64,000 bases of DNA from Isoetes taiwanensis. Lineage: Eukaryota > Streptophyta > Lycopodiopsida > Isoetales > Isoetaceae. Numbering within the stretch: position 1 is the stretch's first letter; each line of letters opens with the position of its first letter. Both the position numbers and the translations under genes were made by a program. The notes under the pieces were generated by a model. The model had not been told where the DNA came from and did not search any database. It saw only the letters and a list, made by a program, of their open reading frames with translations. The stretch covers positions 15,353,877 through 15,417,876 of the forward strand of contig JAJEKV010000013.1 in the NCBI GenBank assembly GCA_021234155.1, read 5' to 3'. Positions 10,650 to 22,429 of this stretch are shown one piece after another.

Positions 10650-12830
10650 TCGTGAAATTACACTTACCCTTGCTTGCTTTTCAGACTTTCTCATGGCATT
10701 GTCCGCTTTCTTGGCATCCTCTGCAGGGGACCCACATCTCTGAATGGTATAAAGCATCACATGCTCCTGGGCAAATATAAACCTTACATATTGACAATAA
10801 AACTTTGTTCTTCGTGCACGAAGCGGTCCATGCACAACACCAGCCTTTTTTTCTATATATCCTATTGGCAGCACATATACTACACATGTTCTATGTGCCC
10901 CTCGATTTATAGTAAGTAGCATGCCTTGTGGAAGTGTGCAAATAGTTCTCCTCACAAATTGGCTCCATCAAGGTCATTAGCTATCAATTTTTTCTCAGAA
11001 TAAAGTTAGAAAAATCATAATGTGTTACTTCGATTCCAATGCTTATAAATAATGTAAGCATTAGTCAAAACAGAATCGAAAGCATTCCCCAAAAGAGAGA
11101 ATGCCACCATTTCCAAGAAACTTGCTCCCTCTCCAAGCTATAGTTTGAAGCCAAGCACATTTTGTTGTGCACATCACACCCGCCTTGTGTTCATTGTATG
11201 TTATCGCATCTGGAGCAAAGAACCTCTTGACGGTTGCCTCTCCACCAAACGCATGACCGTAGACATATCTACACTGCAAGGCACATTAGAAGCAAACAAT
11301 TGCTTCTTTATCCCGCCATGCACTAACGACAATGCCGGGTTTTTTACTAAATGTAAATTTATGAGTCCCCTTTGGGACCTCTTTTTTTTCCATCAAATTT
11401 CAGCAGCTTTTATGGGAAACATTTTGGTCTTATTAGGGTTGATAATACCTGCACCACCTTGCTTTCTTTGATAACCATTGGAGCAGCTTGACACTTGTAA
11501 AATAACGTCAAAAAAGACATTATGGCCTCGGTGAAAGCTTCTTCACTAGGGTTGATACCGCATGAAATCCCAATCCCTTCTCGCTTGAGCTTGTCATAGA
11601 CCTCAAATCAGACAATATCCGTAAGTCGAATCACATAAAGTCTAAGGTCAATACCAAATTTATGAGGCTTCTTTGGATTGTAAATACGTAAGGGATTCAT
11701 GGCATTTCTCGGAATAATCCTCTCATCTACATCAATTGCTTACCTGGTGTATACAAGTCAATAAACTTTTGTTCCATTCTTTCTCAACATTCCGAACTTG
11801 GAAAATTCTATACTCTTGTATTCTTATCATGAGGTCGCAAAATGATTGTCTCTCAAGTGAAAGAATCTTTTAACTGTTGAGCTTTTTGAGGGACATAACT
11901 GCCAAAGTTTGGCCAATTCACCGCTCCACCACACTTTGATTTCCAATAAGATTGAACTTTTATTGTATGGATTTAGTGCCATGGCCACAATCAGACCCAA
12001 AAACCCGAACATGGTACTCACATCGGCTGTTGACCAGCCCTAATATTCTCAAATTTTGTCTTGCTTTATTTCTCGCCATCTCATACCTATTAGTCTCTTT
12101 GACAGACCGGTGACATCAATATATGTGAGAAGAAGCATGTGAACAACCTGAAATGGAGACATTCTTTTTGTTCTTGTAGCTGGTCCTCTCTCAAGGTCAT
12201 AAGAAGGAAGCTTTGTGCAGCAAATTATGAGGTAAAGAATCCTCACCAAGGGTCCATGTGGCAATTGTGGCAATTCATCCTCATCCATGTCTTCACGCTA
12301 ATGCCGGACCTCTCTCAAGCCGCAAATCATCTCTTTCATGCAATTCTCTTCCTCATCACCGGATATACAATCACCTTCGCCGATCTTCTCATACCGTAAG
12401 TAGATGCCACATTGCTTGCATCCTCTTCACCAATAGATCTTGATCTATTAGGGGTTGTGTTTCAACATCAAAGGATTTTACGGGACTCCACCACCTAATT
12501 CTACTTACTACCTTCCCCTATTCAAAGGTTGCACTCGCTTTGGTCTTCCTCGCCATTTGTAGTAGCAACAACCCCGCTTCTTCATCGATATGTGCTCACC
12601 ATGTGGCTGATAATCGATCCTCGATCACATCCTCCACATCATCAACTTATCATCTTCAATATCTTGCCCTTCACTCATAACATCAAGTAACTCTTCTTCT
12701 ACAATTTTTGGAGGCATTATATTCAAAGGTTCTATGAAAGAAATCTCTTCAACTATAGTTTTGAAGATAAGAGTTTCTGCTTCAGATTTGGAAGAAAGAG
12801 GTGGCGAATTCAACATCAGAAGGGGCTACA
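10650..12830 (-). pseudogene. piggyBac transposase (DDE_Tnp_1_7 type), copy 1, frame-disrupted
   Basis: Reading in the direction of transcription: an N-terminal acidic region; LPSYDLERGPATRTKRMSPF (12,200 region); the first catalytic-Asp region near 11,745 and a KPHKFGI motif; VFFDV near 11,510 (second Asp kept here, lost in copy 2); YNEHKAGV with an Asp just after it near 11,175 (third Asp); and a C-terminal zinc ribbon (HRTCVV..., KFYCQY..., CDALYHS) at ~10,740-10,900. This order is that of piggyBac transposases. A GT donor after the zinc ribbon suggests further 3' exons. Many frame breaks fall on CTG/CAG sites, so the true gene may be intact. Confidence 0.8.
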
Positions 12831-13800
12831 ACAATTGGTAGAACTGGTTTTACAATAATTTGTGGTTCAGTGGACCTATATTTTCTTGAATTTGAGGAAC
12901 CGGTTCAATAATATCGTGGTTTTTAGTTACAAAAAGTTGAAGGTGTTGAAGCTTCGCATGATAAAGAGCATGTTAAGAAGGAGAGAAATGTCTCCTCGGG
13001 TCGAGTATAAAAAACATCTCTCGATCATTTGCATCAAAAGCCTCTTCTATTCTCAAATTTCATAAAGGAAGGAGTAGAAGAAGGCCATTGTATGGTCTTA
13101 CCTTTGAGTGAAGAGGAACCAATTGCATATTGTCTTCATTCGGTTCTTCTTCTTCCAACTGCCTCCAAATCTTCAAGAGGGCTGCTTCTTCTTCATTTGC
13201 ATTACTTTTTGAGGGACTTGCACCGAGAATTTCATTGTTCTTCTCAGATTTTTCGTGGTTTGTATGGTCAGTTTTCTTTCTCGCACCAAAAATCTCTATT
13301 TGGCCCCAATTTAACTTCATTTTATCTCCATCTACTTCGAATACACCTCAAATAATTTCTTCTTGCATTCATAAGAACAAATTTTCCTAGAAGAGTCGCT
13401 TCTTCCTCGCAATTCCAAGTATCTTTCCCTTGCCCATTCTTCACCAAATTCGCCGCAGTACCAAGATCATAATGCCCTCTAAACCCTTTTTGAAAAAATC
13501 ACCATGTAGCCTCTTCTCATGCTGCTTCATTGCATCCGTAATCAAGAAAAATGGTGGAGTATAGCTTTAGAAAAAAAAGGGAAGATCGAGATGGGTCGCT
13601 CCTCCAAAGCTCGCTTCACGAGCCAATTTTGGGGAGAAACGATCTTTTGGGGCTTTCCCCATCCGCCGATGAAGTGGACGCGGATGCCCCGCGCCAGTCC
13701 GATAAAAAAATGAGGGTTTATCTTTCATTCGCTACCAATCTAATGATGCATGTATTTCCTCTTTTTGTTTTTGGGAAAAATTCATAGCTAACTAAAAAGA
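12831..13800 (-). other. piggyBac upstream coding-like region, copy 1
   Basis: Minus-strand protein-like fragments (MKLNWGQIEIFGA... at 13,060-13,320 and degraded equivalents of the copy-2 frames at 35,396-35,792). They may be N-terminal exons of the transposase or a second piggyBac gene. In copy 1 they are heavily broken. The stretch 13,800-14,054 is AT-rich with no gene and leads to the transposon end. Confidence 0.4.
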
Positions 13801-14058
13801 AGCTGGAATTATTTTAACCTGACGATGGAGTTGAGGGAAAAAGGGTAAATTGCCCATTTTCAAAATGATTATAACTTTAATAATCATTGTCCAAATGTTA
13901 TGAAATTTTATAGAAGCATTCAAATCCAGCTTGAGAACCATGTTTAGTTTTAAAATCCAAAATTGGTATTTATATTATGAGAATTATGGGTTTATGTGCT
14001 AGGGGGGGACCACCTCGTCCATGGATCCGCAATGGTCCCCTGACAACTCTAGTGTTAA

Positions 14059-14943
14059 CCTACCATTCAAATTTTTCGCTTTACCCACATTCAAATTTTC
14101 GTTTTTGCATTCCGACCGCAATGCATCTCAAGTTATTTTCACGCTTCAAGAATGCTTGTTTTGTCGAGATTTTGGGCATGTCGCCGATATTTTCCATGCC
14201 CTAATCTCAAAGAAAACAAGTATTCCCGGCATATGTAATAACCCAATGACTATCACAAGATCTACCAAAGGCGTAATAATCCATTGATATTACTGTGGAG
14301 CCTAATAACGATATACTTTGCCCAATTGGTTTGATAATGTGGTCAAATCACAAACCATATCTTTATAACCTAAGATTTCAAGGTTATGTTTGGTATTCAT
14401 ATCAAAATACCGTGATAAGTCGACGATGGCACCTCGATTCCAAATGCGAGCATCTAGGGTTTCCCCGATGTTTTCATTGTCAAGATGGTATGCTTGTAGG
14501 AAGGCGGCGACGGGTCTTGTGGAGGCAGCCGCCTCTCGCTGTAAATTGCATTGTTCGCCATAGCCATAGCCCAATTTCTAGTGTTCTCACTGCACTTAAG
14601 CCACGCCCTTAGGGCATACCATAGCAGATCGGCACCACCGGGCTCTAGCCAGCTTCTTCTATAGTATTTCAAGAAGAAACGAGGTTTCCACAGAGGAAAA
14701 CCCCAAGTAGGGCCCGACCTTTGTTAATTCGCAGTTTGTCGCCGAAGCAATGGAGCAAGGTCGATTTGCAACCAAGCCCGGATCGATTCTTTCTATTTCT
14801 TGTGTGTTTGTTTAGGGTATCTTTGCTCACTGTTTGGTTGCTCTGCTTCCTATTGTGTATGTATTTCTTTGCTCGCCCTTCCGTGAAACACGAGGTTCAA
14901 TTCCTCTCAAGAAATAGAAGCAAGAAAGGTTTGTCGTGAGAAG
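14059..14943 (-). repeat. Left inverted-repeat arm, inner part (copy 1)
   Basis: Resumes identity with the right arm directly after the piggyBac TTAA (cctaccattc). It runs to gtcgtgagaag at 14,943, matching cttctcac at 18,784 in reverse. It includes the ~78 nt foldback at 14,151-14,224 and sequence far upstream of PEX12. No gene is recognised; the 90-aa minus frame at 14,302-14,574 is not protein-like. Divergence from the right arm rises toward the inner end. Confidence 0.8.
14151..14224. repeat. Foldback palindrome in left arm (copy 1)
   Basis: Near-perfect hairpin with ~30 nt arms: aatgcttgttttg... pairing with ...caaaacaagcatt in copy 2. In copy 1 CTG/CAG positions are distorted, which weakens the apparent pairing. 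Confidence 0.7.
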
Positions 14944-15015
14944 ATACCCCTCTATTTTGAGGTATTTGTGAAAATGTCTTTATATTTTGAGATATTGTAA
15001 AAATGCCCCCTCGAT

Positions 15016-18000
15016 ATGGTTACTAAATTACTAGAGATAAGAGAAGAACGACCGAATGATTTTTTGGCAACGGATGGCTATGGTATAAGGCGAAATCAAC
15101 CCCCCACAATGAGAAGATGTTTTATGGAGGATAAATTGGAGCCGGTGATTTGGAATTCTCGACGATATGAAGATCTAGTTGTGAAGCTTGTAAAGTTTCC
15201 AGCCGGTCTCTTCCTTTCTAAGTTTCTTTTTTCTTTTATTGTAGGCTTTGGAACAGAAATCCTTGTGTGTGTTGTGTATCTCTTCCTTAATGATCGCTTG
15301 GTAGCAAAAGGAGTTGGGGCCAAATGACACAATGCCACTTCAAGGAAATACCGGAATGGAGTAGTGAGCGCTGGTGGGGAGGAAGTGATCGAAAGCCACC
15401 ATACCTTCCTTGGTCAACCCGATGCAAACACAACAAATGTAATGGGCTCATTCGCTCTCTAGAGAAGTAAAGATGCTCGTGGAGTCATCTGTTAATGACG
15501 CCCCTTAAAAAGACAAATGACAGGTGGGGAAGGAGGCACAATTGTCGACAAGATATATGCTTCTTGAAATGGATTGTGAGATATGAGCACTTTGGCGGCT
15601 CCATTATCGCCGGAAGGGATTCATATCATTCATCGCCCCGATGATGATGCAAAGCAGGTGACCAGTTTCCGGTTTAAGTTTGTGGGAGTATTCATTATCG
15701 GTTGGTCCCCCATCCCCCTTTCTCGAGGTGAATATCCGCTGCCAGGATGCTTGCAACCTCCGAAACCGGGATGCTTGTGAGATGGAACAATGACCTCGCT
15801 CATGTTGGCGAGTGAAGGTCTCGAGATATTGACCGCGCACCACAACAGAAGCGTATATAGTGTCCAACCGTGGCAGCCGTGAGCATCGTAAGCACCCAAA
15901 CTATGAAAAATGACATTACACATTTCATTCCCCACACCCCGTGAAGGTTGTAAGGCTACCAAAGCTAGTTCGCCCTCACCACCGCATCGCTATCCTCAAT
16001 AACCGAGGACCTTTGTGTCCGCAAAAATAGATGTTGCGCCAAGTTCTCGGTCACCAATAATCAAGTTGTTAACATACGCGAAAAGGAATTCCTTGCCATG
16101 AAATCCAAAGGATAGGGTTACTTTGTTTATGACATGCTCTAAAACAACATGAAAAGGTCGGAGTGGACGCAATCGATGCCGTAAGGGAATCTCGCTTGAG
16201 AGGGCGCGGTACCTTGGTCTCGGATCTCAAAGTCGCGATATCCAAGTGGAAGGCCCAATTCATTGAGGGTGCACGCAGGTCGTCAACATGGCAAATCGCG
16301 CATCATGAAGCCTCGCTCGACATTGGCATACGCAGGCGCTGTTTCCATATTTGTAAGGGAAAATCAGGAATCTTTGCCCCACCGCAGCAGGAGAAACGAG
16401 GACGGATAAGAGAGAATATCGAAGTTGCCCGCAAATGTTTACAAAGTCCAAAGATTCTCGGCGAAAAGCACGCGTTGTGGCACCGACCGCAAGAAGGTAT
16501 CTCCGACCGGGTTTCATAGAACGGAGAGGCGGGCTTCGATGTCGCATCGCAAAAAAAAATTGTATTTTCCAAATGCGATACGCGGCGCAAGTGATCCGCA
16601 TTAAAGTTACCGGGCGACCGGGATGAAGGAGAGAGGAGGATATCGCATGATCAAAGAAGAGTATATAGACTAGAGTGCCTCATGTCACACACAGACTAGT
16701 CGCGAGATTATACTCCCACAAAAATTCTCGCCAATATGTTTGTATTATTCACGACAAAAATGGATCAAGCGAAAACAATGATTCCGAAATTGTAATAACT
16801 GGCAAGTCTCTCCGAGACTTGACAAGCTCAAAAACGCCATTGACCGGGTGCACCCACTCATGGTCATGGAAAGGGAAGCTATGGGGAACTTTGCCCCGAC
16901 TTATGGCCGATGACTCTAACTTCCATGTAGGTTCTTTGAATAGCATCTTGAAGAGATTAGAGATGGTCCACGAGTATCCGTGAGGCCACCCGTCAAGCAC
17001 ACCGAAGCATCCGCCTTCCAAAATGGGTCTCCCTCCTTAAGGACACCACTGACTTGGAGTCAAAGTTATCACTATCCAATAGCAAAGATCCCCGCAATTT
17101 GCCACCGCGTAGGGACCATCATTAAAGCCTCGCCAAAGATACTTTATTTGCAAATGACAACGATCCGACAGTAACAAGAATAGGTATGTCTTCCCATCTT
17201 TCTTACCTAGTATATCTTAGTGTGTTTGAAGAGATTGAGCTAGGTTCATGATGCCCTGGCCATACACATGAGGATATCAATGCCTTGTTTGGTAACTTCT
17301 CCTCATCTTTAAAGAAGGCCGAGGTGTCCGATAATGCCGTAACCGGCCGTGATGAATTCCACAAAATGCAACTTGAATACACCTCGCGTCCTATGTTGTT
17401 GACAAGGTTTTGGATTGAAAGGGTTTCATAGAAGGCTACATACCGTGATGGGGATGATAGATTGATCTGTCACACCACCCTCTAACTTTCGATTCGCTAT
17501 AAATGGTGATTGGCCACCATGTATTACAAAAGCTCACCCACTTACGCCGATTGGTTGCCCCGCCGGTGGAATAAAGATGTGGAAAGAAAAAGACGCATCT
17601 ACAAGCCCATGATGCCGCTGGAATATCCTAAGCCGCTTCCTCCCAAGAAATCTGGGAAGGACCTTGGCCCGGCCATAAACCGTATCCACAAGCATATATT
17701 GCATTGGGTTGTTTGTTCAACCAAGAACAAGGGTGCTCCGTAAATAGCCAAGTACCTACAAGACAACACATCCACAATTGAATATTGGATGAGACTCTTT
17801 GCAAGAACCGGGAAGATCACCAGACGAAGGCATTTATTATGACTTCCGCCAATGCATTAGGCAAGAGTGAGCTCCACCGATGTAGCGGTAGTGGTGGAAC
17901 CAATTGCTACTATCACTCCTCCTTATGTCGGTCCGGTGGAAGGACAAACCTCGTACTCTGTAATTCAATCCATACAAAGATTTGAAGAAATGTATGTTTA

Positions 18001-18290
18001 TTATGGCACTCGATAATGTGTTGTGCCCAACTTGGGTGGGCCTAGCTACCGAGGAGCCACAAATGGATGATAAGAAGGAGAACTTTGAGACTATTCTCGT
18101 CACTTGGGAGCCAATCCCTTGAGGAACCAAGTCTTTCCAAAGCTTAATTATGCCAATTTGCCGAAGAAGAGATGGAAGCCAACGATCAAGGACCGTGATA
18201 GAACTAGAGACTATCAACTACGCTTTGGGAGCCCCTCAAACAAGAAGAAGATACCCAATACTATCAAGATACCCGGCCCATGCCATTGAG
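15016..18290 (+). pseudogene. DUF7869-like transposase-type gene, copy 1, frame-disrupted
   Basis: Damaged reading of the gene seen better at 37,093-40,444. Here the first exon-like frame (15,016) runs into an intron ending ttattgtag (15,245) and continues EILVCVVYLFLNDRLVAKG. Downstream the frame is broken at many positions where copy 2 has CAG or CTG; for example the LDNASGQNKNRY core of copy 2 (39,255 region) is lost near 17,160. The C-terminal part (17,510-17,743; 18,104-18,289) is recognisable. Confidence 0.6.
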
Positions 18291-18428
18291 GCATATGTAC
18301 CAGATGCAAAGACTTCACGGGGATGTCAATTAGTGTATGAAAAGAGTCATTCATGCAAGTGCATTAAAAAAATGGTCCATAAATCTCGTGTATTGTCCAA
18401 AATTAATGAAATTGTGCTTTTCAAGAAC

Positions 18429-18450
18429 AAAAAAAAAAAAAAAAAAAAAA
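18429..18450 (+). repeat. Poly-A tract (22 nt) after the DUF7869-like gene, copy 1
   Basis: A22 in the sense direction, about 90 nt after the end of the coding frame; 27 nt in copy 2 (40,532-40,558). It could be a retrotransposed 3' end or a slippage-prone run. Confidence 0.9.
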
Positions 18451-18783
18451 CCCTAATAGCAATAACTAGTTAAGCTCTTCTCACATGGCAAAAATACTTT
18501 TTTGCATCAATCATAACCTTAGCTACTACCAAAAAACAACCTCGCGCTTTGGGGTGTAATATCGCTTTGGGGTGTGTTTTGATTTTTCGTGGCCATTATA
18601 TCATAGCACAATTTGGGGAATATTCTTTATGCATCCATATGATCCGGTCTCAATCCAAAGTCAAGACGGGTCAAACAACCCCATGTTGACCGATTTGTAA
18701 GGGGGCAATTAAAAATACAAATCCAATAGTTATCATTCTCACATCAAGCTGCACAACACGCCAGCATGCGTAATAGCAAACCA

Positions 18784-20735
18784 ACTTCTCACAACAAACC
18801 TTTTCTTGTTTCTATTTCTTCAGAGGAATAGAACCTCTTGTTTATCCGTAAGACAGAAAGAAAGCACAACAGAATACATGCACAACAGAAAATGAGCAAC
18901 ACCGACAAAGATAGCAAAGATAATTCTAAACAAAACACAAGGCTTGGTCGCAAATCGACCTTACTTCATTGCCAAGACAAGCCCCCGCCTTCATTAACAA
19001 GGTCAATTTCTACCAGGTTTTCCTCCTCAGGAAAACCTCACTTTTATTGAAACATCAGAGAAGAAGGAGAGCCCCCGTGGTCACGATCCCGCTATGGTAT
19101 GCCCTAAGGAACATGGCTTAAGTCCGCAAAGCAGTAACACTAGAAACTTGGCTATGGCTATGCCGGTAACATGGAATCGCAACAGGCCCCGTCGCCTCCA
19201 TAAGTCCCCGGCCACGCCTCCTACAAGAATACCATGTCGACAATAGAAAATATCCGAAACCTTAGATGCTCACGCTGGAATCCGTGGTGCCATCAAGCCA
19301 AATTTTATACCAGATTTCGATATGAATACCAAACATAACCTTCGTGAAATCTTAGGTTATAGAGATATGGTTTGTGATTTCGGCCACATTACCAAACCAA
19401 TTGGGCAAAGTATATCGTTATTAGGCTCCCTCGTAATAATCAATGGATTATTACTTGGTCGCCTTGTGATAGTCATTGGGTTATTGATGATAGATGCTTG
19501 CTTTTTTGGTGATCCCGGCATGGAAAATGCCGACGCCGCCGACATGCCCTAATCTCAAGAAACAAGCATTCTTGAAACGCGGAAAATAATCTTTGAGATG
19601 CATTCCAGTCGGAATGTAAGGTAAACGGTTGAATGTGAGGTAAACGAAGTAATGGTAGGTAAAAAAATACGTAATGCAAGGTAAATAGAAAGAATGCTAA
19701 GTAAAATTGAAGAACACGCCGTGAAATGAACAAAACACAAAACTAATCTTATGTTCCCGAAATGAGTATGCCTACAGAGGGCGTAATGCATCTCAAGTTG
19801 TTTTTACGCATTAGCTTAATGGCCTAACCACGGGCTACTATAGACGACCCATCTTTATTAAGGGCGATTCCACTACTTAATTACCGGCAATTTCAATAAA
19901 TCCAAAGAACTTCCAGCCGCAATTTGCCCTTCCGTCGGTGATAGATTCCATTGTGGCCAAAACTACCGGCCGACGGGTCGGCGGGTAGGGAAACGTGGTT
20001 TCATCATCACTGACAGTTAAACTGCCGGGCAAGAGAGGTCGTCAATTAAGGTTACTTTGGTAATTCCACCTCACCGATTGGAGCACAACTTCCAGGCATA
20101 GTGGTTATTTGATGATGTGGCCATTTCCCACTGCTAAACGATACTCAATTTAACTTTTATTGACAATAATGGAATCTGCCCCTTACCTTGCGTGGTGACC
20201 ATTCTCGAGTTAAATTTTTCTGGGCAAGAAAACCTATACATCGAAGGAACCAGTGAACAGCTTTCGATCAAATTCAGAAGATACATCTCTGTTTTCCCCT
20301 GTGCTTGAGCTAGATGTTGCTCCAAGTGGGTGGGAGAGGAGGGCGCTCGCCCGACGTTCTTTGAAATGGCAGCGCCCAGCAGCTGCCTTCCAGCCTCGTG
20401 CAGCATTGTTGTATTCGTTGGGGTAACCGTTTCATCATTTTTATTACTTACATCCAATTCTGCAAGAAAAAAGTGGAAAATGCATTTTGGATTTGCATCC
20501 GCAGGTAATTGCCCAACGGCGGCCTGTTGTGCATCGCGTGTTGGATTATAGTGACGAAGCGTTTGCCTTGCTCATGCTAGTGTTGGAGGCTCATAATCTT
20601 AGGTCCACTGGTGAGTGTGTAGCCAGCTTAGCATAATCCAAAGATAGTCCGTTGATAGTTGTGGCATTTGAATAAAATCACCACAATGTGGCGGCAACTG
20701 GGAGTTCAGATAGAAGGAATTCAGAGGCTTTATTG
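18784..20735 (+). repeat. Right inverted-repeat arm (copy 1)
   Basis: Uninterrupted arm of the inverted repeat: distal PEX12 upstream sequence, foldback (~19,494-19,570), repeat block of GGTAAA-type units, promoter, exon 1, intron 1, exon 2 and the first 125 nt of intron 2. It ends at ggctttattg (20,735), exactly where LINE-derived sequence begins. CAG/CTG distortions are dense up to about 20,000. Confidence 0.85.
20314..20610 (+). pseudogene. PEX12: Truncated PEX12: exons 1-2 only (copy 1)
   Basis: Start codon at 20,314, exon 2 ends at 20,610 with a GT donor. Relative to 42,432-42,730 there is one extra G in exon 1 (gtgggtgggag) and CTG reads as CG (ggcagcgccc), giving apparent frameshifts. 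Intron 2 is cut at the unit junction (22,206) and no downstream exons follow, so this copy cannot encode PEX12. Confidence 0.88.
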
Positions 20736-22206
20736 TCTAACCAAGACGGTACATGAAGGAAAGAAAGAAAGATTATATTAACCTCTACGAGAGACCACTT
20801 GGGTCTATGAGACCACCATTACAGAAATCATGTACAGCTAGGTGCGCATTGCAGCCTCCTAGATATGTTGCAAAAACAAGACAAAAAGAAAACCTGAAAC
20901 ATTGAAATCAGGAGACGCTTGTCTTTCTTTCTAGCCACTGGCTCAAAGTATGAGGCGATGTGTGGCTGGATTTTTTCTTTTTAAAGGAGTGCTTATGTTT
21001 TTCCTTTGCTGCCCGCTTTGTTCTTCTTGACACTTTCATGGTTATCCCTCTTGAATTGGATTAGATGGCCCAGGAAGAGGACCTGACTTCCGTTGATTAT
21101 TATTATCACCTGCAATGAGAAAGAGAGTGATCTGCCTTTGTGTAGGGTCATTTTTCTGCCCAGTTCTCCCCCCAGCCTGCTCCTTCAGCAGATTTCTTTT
21201 TTATGAACAGTCATTTGGTGAAGGAATAGAGCTATACATTTCTGGTCCTCATATTCGAAGAGTTTTGGGAACATTCAAATGACACCATCTGCAGATCCAC
21301 TTCGAAAGTGCTCGAATCTTTTAGGTCTAGCTGTACGGCCAGCCTTAATCTTAAGCTGATGATGAGATGAGACCCTGAGCTGACCAGTAGCATGTTTATG
21401 TGCTAGGTGAATATTCAATTACCCTGGTCGCTGGATGAAACCATCTGCACTGATCTCAAGGAAGTGATCTTTGTGAAATTGCATCTTTGTGGGAAGTTCA
21501 CTTGATGTTCCTGATATCCAGATCGCAGTCGGATCAGCTGATTCTCATATCTTTTTAAGTCTTTTTAGCTCTATGTTTTACCGAGTATTAGCTGCAGCCA
21601 TGTTGCATTGGAAAGGAGGCAGGTTTTCCAAACCAAATCCCAAAGACGCAGCCCACTGCAATGCCGCTGTGTTCCAAACACTCTGGACCCCCTTTCAGCC
21701 AACCTTTCTAGAACCTTGAGGGCAATCCATAGAAGTCTGCATTGACTCTGCTGCAAGTTGGTGCATTTTATGCAAAAAGGACACTAACTGGGATGCGCAT
21801 CCAGTTGCAGGGGAGTGGCTGTTGATGCCGCACAAAGGTTTTGGTAACATAATCATTTTGATAGAAAATGGTTTGCAGCCTCTTTAGCTGTCATGTCCAT
21901 TCCCCCACATCAAGATCCATGCGCTTTGCTAACTAAACCAAGGTATTGAAAGATGAAGCTTTGCTGGGACATCTTGAAAACTGGTTGGAAACATTTCCTT
22001 TCTAGTATTTGCAAGCAGGCATATCCTTTTGTGAGTCTTATGCACGCTTTAATCTTTCATGCTAAAAGATGGGACCTTTGAAATTGCAGGCCAAAGTATG
22101 CATAATGAGAGACCACTTCCACCCAAGGATCCATAAAAAGAAGGGCTATGATGCATGCAAGCTGGTGACATGTTGAAAATCATCACTTTTGTCCAAGGAT
22201 ATAAGT
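20736..22206 (-). mobile_element. LINE 3' portion, copy 1 (cut at the unit junction)
   Basis: Counterpart of 42,857-44,327. It carries the 3' end and the C-terminal half of the LINE protein, including a Cys/His-type segment (WICRWC equivalent) and frames such as 21,571-21,756. It stops directly after the codons for the YADD region, where copy 2 of the 22 kb unit begins. It lacks the catalytic half of the reverse transcriptase. Confidence 0.8.
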
Positions 22207-22429
22207 AGCGTCCCTCCTGATTCTCCCCGTTAGATCCAAGGGTCTCACAGAGGGTCAGTTCTATGTGAGTTCTAACCCGACCCCAAACAGCTTTTTATGG
22301 AGCTTTTCTTGCAACTAATATCAATGCCATCAAGAGCTACATATAGCTCTTCATAGACCCGAGAGTTTACATCTATTCTTTGAGGTGAGGAAGCATGCCC
22401 CAAGATGAACACACACAATCAACTAACCA

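Larger units (their letters stand above)
8287..14054 (-). mobile_element. piggyBac-type DNA transposon, copy 1
   Basis: Element of about 5.77 kb. Its ends are the 15 nt terminal inverted repeat CACTAGAGTTGTCCC at 8,287 and, in the reverse direction, the matching end at 14,054. It is flanked on both sides by TTAA (8,283-8,286 and 14,055-14,058), the hallmark piggyBac target-site duplication. It splits the left inverted arm: the right arm (around 19,650-19,700) has the same flanks without the insert, as an empty site. It encodes a transposase on the minus strand (~10,650-12,830). In this copy the right end reads cctgacaactctagtg, one or two bases short of copy 2. Confidence 0.9.
70..22206 (+). 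repeat. Tandem ~22 kb duplication, copy 1
   Basis: First of two head-to-tail copies of a ~22.1 kb segment. Every landmark recurs about 22,055-22,120 bases further on: gene A start 772/22,874, piggyBac left end 8,287/30,342, PEX12 start codon 20,314/42,432. The left boundary is near 70, where the text gattctcctgttagatcc begins; the right boundary is near 22,206, inside a LINE just after the codons of its YADD motif. Copy 1 is the cleaner reading at about 1-8 kb and the poorer one from about 9 to 20 kb, where CAG and CTG sites are often distorted. It may be a true segmental duplication or an assembly duplication. Confidence 0.9.

Noticed and set aside
8287-14054. CACTA (En/Spm) transposon, because the ends begin CACTA
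   Set aside because: The flanks are TTAA rather than a 3 bp duplication, and the encoded protein has the piggyBac order (VDER.., KPHKFGI, VFFD, YNEHKGGV, zinc ribbon) rather than a CACTA transposase.
7501-20735. Ordinary Mutator-like element with long terminal repeats
   Set aside because: One arm is the genuine 5' end of an intact host gene, no target duplication was seen at the outer ends, and no MULE transposase is present. A captured-gene transposon remains possible but is not shown.
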